Shown here in pieces: positions 19,789-28,227 of a stretch of 64,000 nt of DNA (its first letter is position 1; each line of letters starts with the position of its first letter). The notes beneath the pieces were generated by a model, which had not been told where the DNA came from, searched no databases, and saw nothing but the letters and a program-made list of their open reading frames with translations. The stretch spans positions 248,001 through 312,000 of the forward strand of contig NZ_WBIQ01000008.1 of assembly GCF_009749405.1 (NCBI RefSeq), in the 5' to 3' direction. The position numbers and the translations under genes are program-made. This DNA comes from Agromyces lapidis (GTDB taxonomy: Bacteria; Actinomycetota; Actinomycetes; Actinomycetales; Microbacteriaceae).

Positions 19789-19819
19789 GCCCCGGGGCCG
19801 CAGACGGCGGCCCCGGGGC
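19789..19819. terminator. Hairpin between convergent genes
   Basis: A perfect 12-bp GC-only stem (GCCCCGGGGCCG and its complement) with a 7-base loop. Placed between the CDF exporter and DedA genes; likely stops transcription from both sides although no long T-run follows. Confidence 0.7.
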
Positions 19820-19838
19820 ATCCTCGAGTCTTCGACGG

Positions 19839-20603
19839 TCAGTGCTCGTCGTGCTTCGGGCCCCGCTCGAAGACGTCGGCGTCGAGCACGAGCTGCTCGG
19901 CCTCCTCTTCGTCGGTGATGACGTCTTCGCCCGCGGCGGCCGCCTTCTTCGCCTTGTGGCGTTCGCTGAGGTAATGCCACAGCGTGACGAGCGCCGTGCC
20001 GCCGACGGCGGCGAGCAGGATCAGGTCGATGTACTCCTTCACGAGGTCGGCGACGAAGGGGATGAACCCGATCGCGTAGCCGAACATCGTGAGGCCGAAG
20101 CCCCAGAGCACCGCGCCGATGAAGTTGTAGAGGGTGTACTTGCCCTTGGGCATGTGGCCCACGCCCGCGGCGACCGGCGCGAAGGTGCGCACGATCGGCA
20201 CGAATCGGGCGAGGATGATCGTGAGCCCGCCGAAGCGCTCGAAGAAGGCGTTGGTGCGTTCGACGTTCTTGACGCTGAACAGCCCCGACTCTTTGCGCTC
20301 GAAGATCGCGGGGCCGGCCTTGTGCCCGATGTAGTACCCGGCTTCACCGCCGAGGAACGCGGCGAGGCCGATGAGCAGCGCCACCCACCACACGCTGATG
20401 CCGAAGACGCCCTCGGGCGAGCCGGGCAGCGGGTGCGAGAGCAGGCCCGAGATCACGAGCAGGGTGTCGCCCGGCAGCAGGAAGCCGACGAGCAGGCCGG
20501 TCTCGGCGAAGACGATGCCGCACACGACGAGCAGGGCCCATGGGCCGGCCCCGGCGATGATCGTCTCGGGGTCGAGCCAGGGGATGAGTGCGGTGTGGAC
20601 CAT
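19839..20603 (-). CDS. DedA-family membrane protein
   Basis: 254 residues, about five hydrophobic segments. The motifs FAETGLLVGFLLPGDTLL and FLGGEAGYYIGHKAGP, and the conserved RFVPIVRTFAPVAAGVG (the F/Y-xRFxPxxRTxxPxxAG signature), mark the DedA/SNARE-associated family. Recent work implicates the family in flipping undecaprenyl phosphate or phospholipids; which applies here is not evident. The C-terminus is charged and Lys/Glu-rich. A TAAACT hexamer about 75 bases upstream could be the -10. Confidence 0.88.
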   Translation of the reverse strand: MVHTALIPWLDPETIIAGAGPWALLVVCGIVFAETGLLVGFLLPGDTLLVISGLLSHPLPGSPEGVFGISVWWVALLIGLAAFLGGEAGYYIGHKAGPAIFERKESGLFSVKNVERTNAFFERFGGLTIILARFVPIVRTFAPVAAGVGHMPKGKYTLYNFIGAVLWGFGLTMFGYAIGFIPFVADLVKEYIDLILLAAVGGTALVTLWHYLSERHKAKKAAAAGEDVITDEEEAEQLVLDADVFERGPKHDEH

Positions 20604-20783
20604 GTGCGGTGGCTCCAGTCGTCGGACCCGTCACCGTGCCGCAGGGCGCGGTGTGGTCAGCAGGCGGCGGGGTTTCGTTGCAGTTTACCGAGCGCTCGCC
20701 GAGCGCGGCATCCCGCTGCAGGATGACGCGGGCCTCACTCTGCGGAGTGACGGCCGCCGTGCGTGACGGGTCGCGGCGGGGCC

Positions 20784-21479
20784 TCAGGCCGCCAGTGCGT
20801 CGAAGATCGCACCGTTCAGGCGGAACGAGTTGCGCACCTCGTCGATGAGCGCGTCGACCTGCTCGGGCTCGAGCGCGAGGGCGTTCATGGCCTCGCGGTA
20901 GCCGCGCTTGTAGCGCACGACGCCCTCGTCGGCGGCGATGTCGAAGCGGTAGAAGGCGAGCTGCTCGGGCGTCGCACCGTAGTGGCGGGCCACGAGTCGC
21001 GCGATGGCCTGGCCGCCAGAGAGATCGCCGAGGTAGCGGGTGTAGTGGTGGGCGAGGTAGCGCACGTCGTCGTCGGCGAGGGCGCGGAGGTGCGCGGCGT
21101 ACTCGGCGGTTGCTGGCAGTGCCGGGTGGGTCTCGCGCCAATCGGCGGCGCCGAGCGCCGCGAGGTCGGACTCGATGGCGGCCATGCGGGCGAGCTCGGG
21201 GTCGAAGACGGCGGGGTCGCCGGCGCGGATGCCACGGGCCTCGAGCGCCTCGTAGACCCAGGCGAACTGCGCGAGGTAGCGCGTGTAGTCGTCGAGCGTC
21301 AGCTCGCCGCCCATGAGCTCGGTGATGAAGCCGCGCGACTCGGTGGCGCGGTGGTCGTCGGCGGAGGCGGCGCGCACGAGCGCGGCCACGTCGAGCGGTT
21401 CGGCCGGGTCGAGCGGTTCGGCCGACTCGTGCTGGGCGCCGACGGAGCGCGGGGCGGCGGTGGTGGAGACGCTCGACAT
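20784..21479 (-). CDS. hmuO: Heme oxygenase (biliverdin-producing), HmuO type
   Basis: 231 residues. Opens heme to biliverdin, CO and iron. The proximal-ligand helix is AASADDHRATESRGF (His near residue 43), with the distal helix HYTRYLGDLSGGQAIARL containing the GDLSGGQ kink that sits over heme, and QLAFYRF. The N-terminus has a 30-residue Pro/Ala extension. AAGGA lies 6 bases before the ATG. A DtxR/IdeR-like box 27 bases upstream of the start predicts induction under iron starvation. Confidence 0.92.
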   Translation of the reverse strand: MSSVSTTAAPRSVGAQHESAEPLDPAEPLDVAALVRAASADDHRATESRGFITELMGGELTLDDYTRYLAQFAWVYEALEARGIRAGDPAVFDPELARMAAIESDLAALGAADWRETHPALPATAEYAAHLRALADDDVRYLAHHYTRYLGDLSGGQAIARLVARHYGATPEQLAFYRFDIAADEGVVRYKRGYREAMNALALEPEQVDALIDEVRNSFRLNGAIFDALAA

Positions 21480-21505
21480 TTCGGTCCTTCGGGTGGAGGA
21501 GTTCG

Positions 21506-21524
21506 GCAGGTAAGGCTTACCTTA
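21506..21524 (-). promoter_or_regulatory. DtxR/IdeR-type iron box
   Basis: 19-bp site with core AGGTAAGGCTTACCT, a perfect 7+1+7 palindrome, closely matching the DtxR consensus TTAGGTTAGGCTAACCTAA. It lies just upstream of the heme oxygenase start and overlaps the likely promoter. Iron-loaded repressor binding would shut the gene off. Confidence 0.88.
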
Positions 21525-21582
21525 CCGTGCATTGCTCGGGATTTCAGCACGCATGTCGGACGTCGGGCGTAACGTCGCCCGC

Positions 21583-22452
21583 ATGCGCTACGGATTCATC
21601 TACCCGGGCAGCGATCCCGTCGTCGCGGTCGAACTCGCCGAACTCGCCGAGGCTCACGGCTGGCACGGTTTCTTCGTGTGGGAGGGCATCTGGGCGACCG
21701 ACCCGTGGTCGGTGCTCGCCGCGTCGGCCATGCGCACTTCGCAGATCCGGCTCGGCACGATGCTCACCCCGGTGCCGCGTCGTCGTCCGTGGGAGCTCGC
21801 CGGCCAGACGGCGACGGTCGACCGGCTCTCGGGCGGGCGGGTCACGCTCTCGGTCGGACTCGGCGTGCCCGAATCGGCCGAAGACCGCTTCTGGATCTTC
21901 GAGCACGACCCCGGCCGACGCGTGCGCGCCGAACTGCTCGACGAGTCGCTCGAACTGCTGCCGAAGCTCTGGCGGGGCGAGCCGTTCGAGCACGAGGGGC
22001 CGCACTACACGGTGCGCCGCACCGACACGATGCTGCCGCTGCCGCCCGTGCAGCCGCGCATTCCGATCTGGGCCGTCGGGCTCTGGCCGCGGCCGAGGTC
22101 GATGCGACGCGTCGCGCGGCTCGACGGCTGGCTACCGAACTTCGCCCCGCCCGGAGAGGGCGCGGCCGGGCCCGATGCGCAGCGCGAACTCTTCACGCCC
22201 GAGATCGGCGCCGAGGCGATGGCCTGGATCACCGCCGAGCGCGAGCGGCTCGGCGTCGCCGCCGAGCCGTTCGACTGGGTGCAGGAGGGCACGACCGCGG
22301 GGCTCGACCCGATCGCCGACGCCGCCGCGGTGCGCCCCTGGGCCGAGGCCGGCGCGACCTGGTGGCTCGACACCGACTGGTCGGTGCCCGCCGAGCGCAT
22401 CGAGCAGTATTCGCGCGAGCGGGTGGCGGCGGGGCCGCCGCGTATCGACTGA
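21583..22452 (+). CDS. LLM-class flavin-dependent oxidoreductase (luciferase-like)
   Basis: 289 residues from ATG 21583, chosen because TAACGT sits 7 bases upstream and the family begins with MRYGFIYP. Bacterial luciferase-like TIM barrel with LGTMLTPVPRRRPWELAGQTATVDRLSGGRVTLSVGLG, the classic F420/FMN oxidoreductase region. A C-terminal WWLDTDW stretch is present. Cofactor (FMN or F420) and substrate are not determinable. Confidence 0.85.
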   Translation: MRYGFIYPGSDPVVAVELAELAEAHGWHGFFVWEGIWATDPWSVLAASAMRTSQIRLGTMLTPVPRRRPWELAGQTATVDRLSGGRVTLSVGLGVPESAEDRFWIFEHDPGRRVRAELLDESLELLPKLWRGEPFEHEGPHYTVRRTDTMLPLPPVQPRIPIWAVGLWPRPRSMRRVARLDGWLPNFAPPGEGAAGPDAQRELFTPEIGAEAMAWITAERERLGVAAEPFDWVQEGTTAGLDPIADAAAVRPWAEAGATWWLDTDWSVPAERIEQYSRERVAAGPPRID

Positions 22453-22467
22453 GCCGGCCGCGTCGGT

Positions 22468-22737
22468 CTACCAGACGGTGCCGCCCCCGACCGAGATGCC
22501 GCCCCACGTGAGCGCGATGAAGATCGCGGCGAACACGACGGGCGCGATGCCCGTGCCGCCCCGCGCGAGCCCCTTGAGGAGGCCGATCACGGCGAAGATC
22601 GCGGCGACGATCGAGAGGGCGCCGCCGAGGATCAGCCCGATGAACAGCGGGATGGGCATGAGCACGAGGCCGGCCAGCGCGAGCCAGAAAGCGGCCCAGG
22701 CAGCCGGATTGGAACGGCGTTCGAGAGAGGAGGACAT
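22468..22737 (-). CDS. Small membrane protein, two or three hydrophobic helices
   Basis: 89 residues. A short polar N-terminus (SSSLERRSNPAAW) precedes LAGLVLMPIPLFIGLILGG, an Ala/Ile-rich helix with VIGLLKGL, and a third segment. The layout resembles DUF4190-like proteins that predict membrane insertion only. Converges on the LLM oxidoreductase gene. Function unknown. Confidence 0.65.
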   Translation of the reverse strand: MSSSLERRSNPAAWAAFWLALAGLVLMPIPLFIGLILGGALSIVAAIFAVIGLLKGLARGGTGIAPVVFAAIFIALTWGGISVGGGTVW

Positions 22738-22873
22738 GCTTCATTATCGGGTGCCCGCGAGTCGCAGTCCGCAGCATGCGCTGGGTCCTGGGAGTGCCAC
22801 CGCCATCTCGCCGAGCTCGGGCGCCTGCCTCGGGGCCGGGAGCTCCTCGGGGCCGGATGACCGGCGGTACGGG

Positions 22874-23872
22874 TCAGGGCCCCGGGCTCGTGCGGCGCTC
22901 CAGGGCCTCGATGACGGTCTCGGCGATGTCGATGTCGTAGAGCCGCTCGATGCTCTGGAATCCGCCGGGACTCTCCGCGTTGATCTCCACCACCTGGCTG
23001 CCGATCACGTCGATGCCCACGAGGAACAATCCATCGGCGACGAGCTTGTCGCCCAGCGCCTCGACGATGCCGAGTTCGGTCTCACCGATCTCGATGGGTG
23101 CCGACCGACCACCGGTGCTGATGTTGGCGCGCGGGTCGTTGCCGGTGGGCACGCGTCGGAAGGCGCCCGGCCTGCCGTCGCGCTCGAGGATGCGGCCCTC
23201 CAGCAGGAAGATTCGAGCGTCGCCGTCCGCGGCTCCGTCGATGAACTCCTGGATGATGGCGTAGCCGTCCTGCAGGACGGCCTCCGTCATCTGTGCGAGG
23301 TTGGTCTCCTCCCGGCCCTCGATCATGAAGACGTTGCGGCCCTTGGCACCGTAGAGCGGTTTGACGACGCAGTGGCCGACTTCGTCGACGAACCGCTCGA
23401 TCGCCGCTGCGTTTCGTGTCACCAGCGACCGTGGGCGGACCGTCTCGGGGAACTCCTCGAGGTAGAGCTTGCTGGTCGCTCGATGGAGGGTGTTCGGGTC
23501 GTTGACCACCGTGACACCTCGGGCCGCGAGCATCTGTCCGAACACCACGCCCATCGGGCTGGCCCACGGGCGCTCCTGCAGGTCATCGATCGACTCGTTG
23601 CGCAGGACGAGCACATCCAGGTCATCCATGATGATCCGCTCGGCGTCGCGCGCCTTGATCCCCTCCATGAAGCTCGCGAGGGTGTCGTCGCTCTTCCACC
23701 TCGCGGCGCGAGCCATGGCCGCGAGCAGTCCGTCGTCGCTGCCGAGCTCGACGTCCCCGACGCCGATGTACCAGGTCTCGTGCCCGCCCTTGGCTGCGGC
23801 CCTGGCGAGTCGGGTGGTCGTGTACTCGTCCACCTCGGTGTCGACGTCGTTGACCAGAAATGCAAGCCTCAT
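22874..23872 (-). CDS. ATP-grasp ligase, glutathione-synthetase/RimK-like
   Basis: 332 residues. N-terminal Rossmann-like half (RLAFLVNDVDTEVDEY), then ATP-grasp features: VVKPLYGAKGRNVFMI (nucleotide-binding Lys and flexible loop), IIQEFIDGAADGDARIFLLEGRIL, and the metal-binding Asp/Glu/Asn pattern GIDVIGSQVVEINAESPGG. Such enzymes form an amide bond between a carboxylate and an amine through an acyl-phosphate. The ATG overlaps the stop of the DUF1704 peptidase by four bases (ATGA), so the pair is made together. Pairing of ATP-grasp and DUF1704 genes is recurrent in bacteria; the natural substrate is not known. True glutathione synthesis is unlikely in an actinobacterium that would use mycothiol. 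Confidence 0.85.
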   Translation of the reverse strand: MRLAFLVNDVDTEVDEYTTTRLARAAAKGGHETWYIGVGDVELGSDDGLLAAMARAARWKSDDTLASFMEGIKARDAERIIMDDLDVLVLRNESIDDLQERPWASPMGVVFGQMLAARGVTVVNDPNTLHRATSKLYLEEFPETVRPRSLVTRNAAAIERFVDEVGHCVVKPLYGAKGRNVFMIEGREETNLAQMTEAVLQDGYAIIQEFIDGAADGDARIFLLEGRILERDGRPGAFRRVPTGNDPRANISTGGRSAPIEIGETELGIVEALGDKLVADGLFLVGIDVIGSQVVEINAESPGGFQSIERLYDIDIAETVIEALERRTSPGP

Positions 23873-25050
23873 GCCGCCACCTCTCCCTCGTACAGCTCAG
23901 TGACCGTCGCGCCCGCGCGCAGCCTCTCCAAGCGTGCTTGTGCGCCGGGCGCGTCCAGCCAGCGTGGCCGAACCCACGGCGCGCGGAGCACCTCGCGGTC
24001 GAGCAGGTCCTGCACCAATGGGATGTGGTCGAGCGCGAGCTTGCCGACGAGCAGTACCTCGAGGCTGCTGCCCTCGGCGAGGGCGTCGAGGATACGTGTG
24101 ATCCCGCGCAGGTAGATCGCGTCCTTCACCGACCCGCCCCCCACGACGACGCGGATGGCGATGGACCAGGCGGTCCGTGCCGGTATGCGGTGGTCGGTCC
24201 GCAGTGACTCGAAGATGTCCAGGAAGTCGGCACCGTCGAGCATTCTGCCGACCGCGATCACTCGGGCCGCGAGCACGCGCAGTCGCCGCGGGTCCAGCCC
24301 GCCGGTCAGGTACTCGGCGAGCACGGCGAGGCCCTCCTGGGTCTCGTCGTAGCCGGGCAGGCCGATGGTCAGCAGCGTCAATGGCTGCCGGGCGCCGTTC
24401 TGGTAGGTGACCACGTGGGTGCCGACCTCGTGGTGCAACAACGGCTCGACCCGATCGGCGCGGAAGGCGGCGGACTCCGGGATGAGCAGGCGGCCGAACG
24501 ACACCATCAGTTCGGAGATGTCGTCCCGCACCTCGACGCGGACCGGGAAGTCCGGGTACACGGCGCGGTAGCGCTCGAACTCCGCGCGGGCCGCGTCGGC
24601 GAACGCCCCGGCCGTGACGGTCTGTGTGCTGGGCGCCTGCGCGGGGATGGTCTCGAGCAGCTCCGCTGCCGCCGCAGCCAGCGGAGGTGCCACCGTTCCG
24701 TAGAGCTGGAGCGACCCGTACAGAAAGCGCGACGTGTCGCGGTCCTCCAGCGCGGTGATCTGTCGGGCGATCTCGTCCCGCTTCGCCCGGAAGAGCGTGT
24801 GCAATGCCGGGTCGTCCACGTTCTCGACCCGGAGGTCGTACAGCTCGCGCTGCGCCAGGTCGGGATCGAAGTCCAGTGGACGTAGTCGCAGGGTGGGGAT
24901 CGTGCCGAAGTCGCTGCGTTCGAAGTCCGCCCACGCCTCCGCAGCGTTGAGCGGAGTGACGTTGACGAGCAGGTTCACGCGGCGCTCGATCTCGGTGAGC
25001 CGGGCGTCGATGTCGAGTGCGGGCGCCAGTCGCTCTGTCAGTGAGGACAT
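23869..25050 (-). CDS. DUF1704 (QEGLA motif) metallopeptidase-like protein
   Basis: 393 residues. It contains HHEVGTH at residues 206-212 (HExxxH zinc-binding pattern) and QEGLAVLAEY from residue 238, the motif that names the TIGR02421 flavohemoglobin expression-modulating QEGLA family. The family's eukaryotic relative MATCAP is a zinc tyrosine carboxypeptidase acting on tubulin, so a C-terminal peptidase activity is a reasonable prediction. First gene of a two-gene unit with the ATP-grasp ligase. TATGTT lies 6 bases before the ATG on this strand. GC is modestly lower than the neighbours (one 60-base line in the partner gene counts 68%). Confidence 0.85.
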   Translation of the reverse strand: MSSLTERLAPALDIDARLTEIERRVNLLVNVTPLNAAEAWADFERSDFGTIPTLRLRPLDFDPDLAQRELYDLRVENVDDPALHTLFRAKRDEIARQITALEDRDTSRFLYGSLQLYGTVAPPLAAAAAELLETIPAQAPSTQTVTAGAFADAARAEFERYRAVYPDFPVRVEVRDDISELMVSFGRLLIPESAAFRADRVEPLLHHEVGTHVVTYQNGARQPLTLLTIGLPGYDETQEGLAVLAEYLTGGLDPRRLRVLAARVIAVGRMLDGADFLDIFESLRTDHRIPARTAWSIAIRVVVGGGSVKDAIYLRGITRILDALAEGSSLEVLLVGKLALDHIPLVQDLLDREVLRAPWVRPRWLDAPGAQARLERLRAGATVTELYEGEVAA

Positions 25051-25190
25051 CTCATCAACATACTCACGTGTTGCGGGGCGGCCCACCCCTTGACTCCTCG
25101 CCGGCCCCATGCGGGGATCTCGCCCAGGAGGCCGCTGAGGGCCTCGACGTCCCGGAGTTCTCGGGGTGGCCGAGGCCGCGTCTCCGTTCG

Positions 25191-25272
25191 TGCGGAAGGA
25201 GGGACTTGAACCCTCACGCCCGAAGGCACAGGAACCTAAATCCTGCGTGTCTGCCGATTTCACCACTCCCGC
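25191..25272 (-). tRNA. tRNA-Leu (anticodon TAG)
   Basis: 82-nt gene. Acceptor GCGGGAG pairs with CTTCCGC; D-arm region GGTGAAATCGGCAGAC; anticodon stem CAGGA/TCCTG around loop TTTAGGT gives anticodon TAG; long variable arm TGCCTTCGGGCG typical of leucine tRNAs; T-arm with GGTTCAAGTCC. CCA is not encoded. Its 3' end faces the DUF1704/ATP-grasp cassette. Confidence 0.95.
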
Positions 25273-25287
25273 GAGTGCCCGAACAGT

Positions 25288-26640
25288 CTATGCGCGCAGC
25301 GCACCGCGTCGCGGTCGGAGCAGCAGCAGCACCGCGACGAGCAGCGCGGTGCCGACGAGTGCGATCGGCAGGTCGAGGAACCACTGCATCACGAGGAACG
25401 GCGGCACGATCGCGAGCACTGCCGCGGCCGCGGTGGCCGCCGGCGACGGCGCGCGGAACCCTTCGGGGATCGCGGTCGGCAGTCGTTCGAAGCGCACGAG
25501 CAGCGGCGCGATCGCGAACACGATGCCGAGCACGACGATGAGCGCGAGCGGGCGGCTGGCCCACCAGCCGGCGCTGCCGGGCTCGGGCGCCGCACCCGGG
25601 ATGAGCAGCGAGAGCCCTTCGACGATGATGATCACCGGCAGGTGCCAGAGGTACACGGTCATGGCCCGGCTGCCGACGAGGTGCACGACCGCCTGCGCGG
25701 GGCGGCGACGCATGAGCGCGCTGAGCGGGCGGTGCAGGGCGCTCATCAGGCTGATCTGCGCGATGCCGAGGAGCGCGAGCGGCACCGTCGGCGGGTTGAG
25801 GTTCACCAGCATGTCGGGGGAGTACCACCCGGCCGCGACGAGCGGCCAGATGACGAGGTACGCGGCCGCGGCGATGCCGACGAGCGTCACCACGCGGCGT
25901 CGACGGAACCAGCCGTCGGAGTACCAGAAGCCGAGCTGCTGCACGAAGAGCCAGATGAAGAAGAGGTTCGCGAGGCCGATCTCGGCCACGTCCGTCGTGA
26001 TGCGCAGCGCGTCGATCGCGACGGCACTGGCAGCGAGCACCACGAGCGTCGCGCGCGGAGCCCGCTCGTGCAGCTGCGACATCCATGGCACCGCGCACTG
26101 GGCGATGAGGAACGCCGCGAGGAACCAGAGCGGCGAACCCGTGCCGGTCGCGACCGTGTCGAGGAGGGCGGGGTCGACGCCGATGAGCGTCGCCGCGCCG
26201 AGCACGACCGAGAAGAAGACGAAGAGCGGCAGCGCCGGCCCGGCGAGGCGCAGCACGCGTCCGCGCACGAACGCGGTCGCGTCGCCGCCGCGGCGACGGA
26301 GGCTGCGCCATGCGGCGAGGGCGGTGAAGCCGCCGACGGCGAAGAAGAGGGGCATGATCTGCCCGAACCAGGTCGCCGCGGCGAACCACGGCTGCGCCTC
26401 GAGCGGACGCGAGACGACGAGCGAGCCGTCGGGTGCGTACCCGACGCCGATCATGAGCAGGTGGATGACGACGACGAGCAGGATGCACGCGACCCTGGCG
26501 AGGTCGACCACGAGGTCGCGCGAGGCGGCGGCGCGAGGGCTTCCCCCATCGCCCGTGCGGGCGGTGGTCGCGTCAGCGACGGGCGCGGGCGCGGAGGCGG
26601 GCTCTGGCGTCGACGGGGTCGATCGCGGCTCTGCGGTCAT
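25288..26640 (-). CDS. Acyltransferase-3 family membrane protein
   Basis: 450 residues. A Pro/Ala-rich cytosolic N-terminus of about 40 residues precedes about ten transmembrane helices. RDLVVDLARVACILLVVVIHLLM is the typical first-helix signature (R-x3-DxxR and H) of the OafA/NodX acyltransferase-3 family, and the MTVYLWHLPVIII motif marks the later conserved His. These proteins acylate sugars, peptidoglycan or lipids at the membrane. GGAG sits 6 bases before the ATG, with TAGGCT about 38 bases upstream. Substrate unknown. Confidence 0.85.
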   Translation of the reverse strand: MTAEPRSTPSTPEPASAPAPVADATTARTGDGGSPRAAASRDLVVDLARVACILLVVVIHLLMIGVGYAPDGSLVVSRPLEAQPWFAAATWFGQIMPLFFAVGGFTALAAWRSLRRRGGDATAFVRGRVLRLAGPALPLFVFFSVVLGAATLIGVDPALLDTVATGTGSPLWFLAAFLIAQCAVPWMSQLHERAPRATLVVLAASAVAIDALRITTDVAEIGLANLFFIWLFVQQLGFWYSDGWFRRRRVVTLVGIAAAAYLVIWPLVAAGWYSPDMLVNLNPPTVPLALLGIAQISLMSALHRPLSALMRRRPAQAVVHLVGSRAMTVYLWHLPVIIIVEGLSLLIPGAAPEPGSAGWWASRPLALIVVLGIVFAIAPLLVRFERLPTAIPEGFRAPSPAATAAAAVLAIVPPFLVMQWFLDLPIALVGTALLVAVLLLLRPRRGALRA

Positions 26641-26738
26641 CGGTCTCCGGGTGCGGGTGGATCGGGTGAGCCGAGCCTAGCAACGGCGGCGCCCCGCCGC
26701 GGGTGTCGCGGAGGGGCGCCGGGCGCGTGTCAGGCGGG

Positions 26739-27704
26739 TCAGCGCGAGGTGCGCGACGCGTCGTGCCCGAAGAGCATGCGCGCGAGCACGAGCATCATCG
26801 CGATGAACGCGCCGACGACCGGCAGCGGTGCCCACCACCAGCCCACCGTGAAGCCGAGCACCGGCACGAGCACGAACGCGGTGAGCCAGATCACGGCCGA
26901 GTAGATGCCGAATCGGGCTGCCGCGGCCGGGTCCTCCTCGAAGCGGTTGCCCGCCCGGGCGGCGTCGCGGTGCAGGGTGAGCACCCAGGGCTTGTGCCGG
27001 TTGGTCTGGGTGGCGCCGAGGGCGCTCAGCACGGCGATCGCGACGACCACGAGCACCGCGGCGAGCACGAGCCACACGAGGTCGAGCCGCACCGCGACGA
27101 CGGCCGCGAAGCCGAGCCCGGCGACGAGCAGGCCCGTCGCTGCACCGAAGAGCACGGCGCGACCGGTTGGCAGCGGGTAGTTCGTCGTCGTCTCCTGGTG
27201 GAGCGCGTCGCCCGTGATCACGCCGATCGCGAGGCCGAGCACCGCGGCGATCGCGATGAGGGCGCCGGTCGCGAGCGGCAGCAGCGGGGTGAGCCCGAGC
27301 ACGAGCGTCACGAGGGCGGCGGCCGCCACGATGCCGAGCACCACGGTGCGCACCACGAAGGCGGGCTTCGGGCGCACGCGGTTGCGTTCGGCGAGTTCGG
27401 CGGCGGATGCCCCGGGGCGGGTGCCGCGGGTCGCGGGCGCCTGCCCCGTGGCATCCGCGTGGACGTCGGCTTCGCCCGAGGCCGCAGCGACGAGCTCGCG
27501 CACGTCGCCGAGCTCGTCGACCGCGCGGCGGGCCGCCTCGGCGGGGGTGGCGCCCGCGACCTCGAGCTCGGCGACCCGCGAGAGCAGGTTGTCGCGGATC
27601 TCCTCCTTCAGGTCTTGCGCCTCGGGGGTGGGGTCGATGCCCGCGAAGGCCTCGTCGAGGAGGCGGTGCACCTCGGTCGAGGTGCGGGGGCTGCGGTCGT
27701 TCAT
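26739..27704 (-). CDS. Membrane protein with N-terminal HAAS-type signalling domain, PadR-regulated
   Basis: 321 residues. The first 80 residues (TSTEVHRLLDEAFAG...AQDLKEEIRDNLLSRVAELEVAGATPAEAARRAVDELGDV) match the HAAS/permease-prefix helical domain usually encoded beside PadR regulators. About six hydrophobic helices follow in three pairs. The start overlaps the PadR stop by four bases. PadR-HAAS pairs are thought to let a membrane protein tune a small regulator or envelope stress response; the ligand is unknown. Confidence 0.8.
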   Translation of the reverse strand: MNDRSPRTSTEVHRLLDEAFAGIDPTPEAQDLKEEIRDNLLSRVAELEVAGATPAEAARRAVDELGDVRELVAAASGEADVHADATGQAPATRGTRPGASAAELAERNRVRPKPAFVVRTVVLGIVAAAALVTLVLGLTPLLPLATGALIAIAAVLGLAIGVITGDALHQETTTNYPLPTGRAVLFGAATGLLVAGLGFAAVVAVRLDLVWLVLAAVLVVVAIAVLSALGATQTNRHKPWVLTLHRDAARAGNRFEEDPAAAARFGIYSAVIWLTAFVLVPVLGFTVGWWWAPLPVVGAFIAMMLVLARMLFGHDASRTSR

Positions 27705-28090
27705 CGCAGTGAGCCTTTCGTGTTCGCCGGCGCCGGTTGGCTGCCGAGCAGGGAGTCGATGATGGTGCGGGTCGCGACCCAGCTCGCCACGTTCTGGCGG
27801 AAGGCGGCGCGGCCCGCGTCGGTGATGCGGTAGTACTTGCGGCGGCCGCCCTGCGACTCGTCGCCCCAGTACGCCTCGGCGAGGCCGTCGCGCACGAGCC
27901 GGCGGTAGCTGGCGTAGAGGGTGGCCTCTTTGATCTCGTAGCCGCCGCCGGTCGCGTCGCGGATGTGCTTGTAGATCTCGAAGCCGTAGCTGTCGTGCTC
28001 GCGCAGTACGCCGAGCACGATCGTGTCGGTGTGCCCGCGCAGCAGGTCGGCCGCGAAGGCGTCGCCGGATGCCGCTGAATCTTGGATCAT
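27701..28090 (-). CDS. PadR-family transcriptional regulator
   Basis: 129 residues. Winged-helix domain with LGVLREHDSYGFEIYKHIRDATGGGYEIKEATLYASYRRLVRDGL, then the basic wing SQGGRRKYYRITDAGR typical of PadR. The C-terminal helix is short (PadR-s1 type). TACAGT lies 7 bases before the ATG. A 14-bp palindrome overlapping the promoter is a likely autoregulatory operator. Upstream of and coupled to the HAAS-domain membrane protein. Confidence 0.92.
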   Translation of the reverse strand: MIQDSAASGDAFAADLLRGHTDTIVLGVLREHDSYGFEIYKHIRDATGGGYEIKEATLYASYRRLVRDGLAEAYWGDESQGGRRKYYRITDAGRAAFRQNVASWVATRTIIDSLLGSQPAPANTKGSLR

Positions 28091-28093
28091 GTC

Positions 28094-28121
28094 GAGTACT
28101 GTAACAGATCAAGTACTTGAT
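28094..28121 (-). promoter_or_regulatory. Promoter and palindromic operator of the PadR operon
   Basis: A perfect 14-bp palindrome ATCAAGTACTTGAT occupies 28108-28121; a second AGTACT core lies at 28095-28100. The putative -10 TACAGT (28103-28098, reverse) is 7 bases from the start codon, so the palindrome falls in the promoter spacer, where a bound PadR dimer would block transcription. Confidence 0.65.
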
Positions 28122-28227
28122 TAGGAACCCTTTGTTCGTGATGACGACCCCAGTTCGAGAGGTCCTGAGGGAGCACGGGCGTGTTCGACCGCTATGGTGA
28201 GGCGAAACTCCTACTTGAGAGGGCTCG

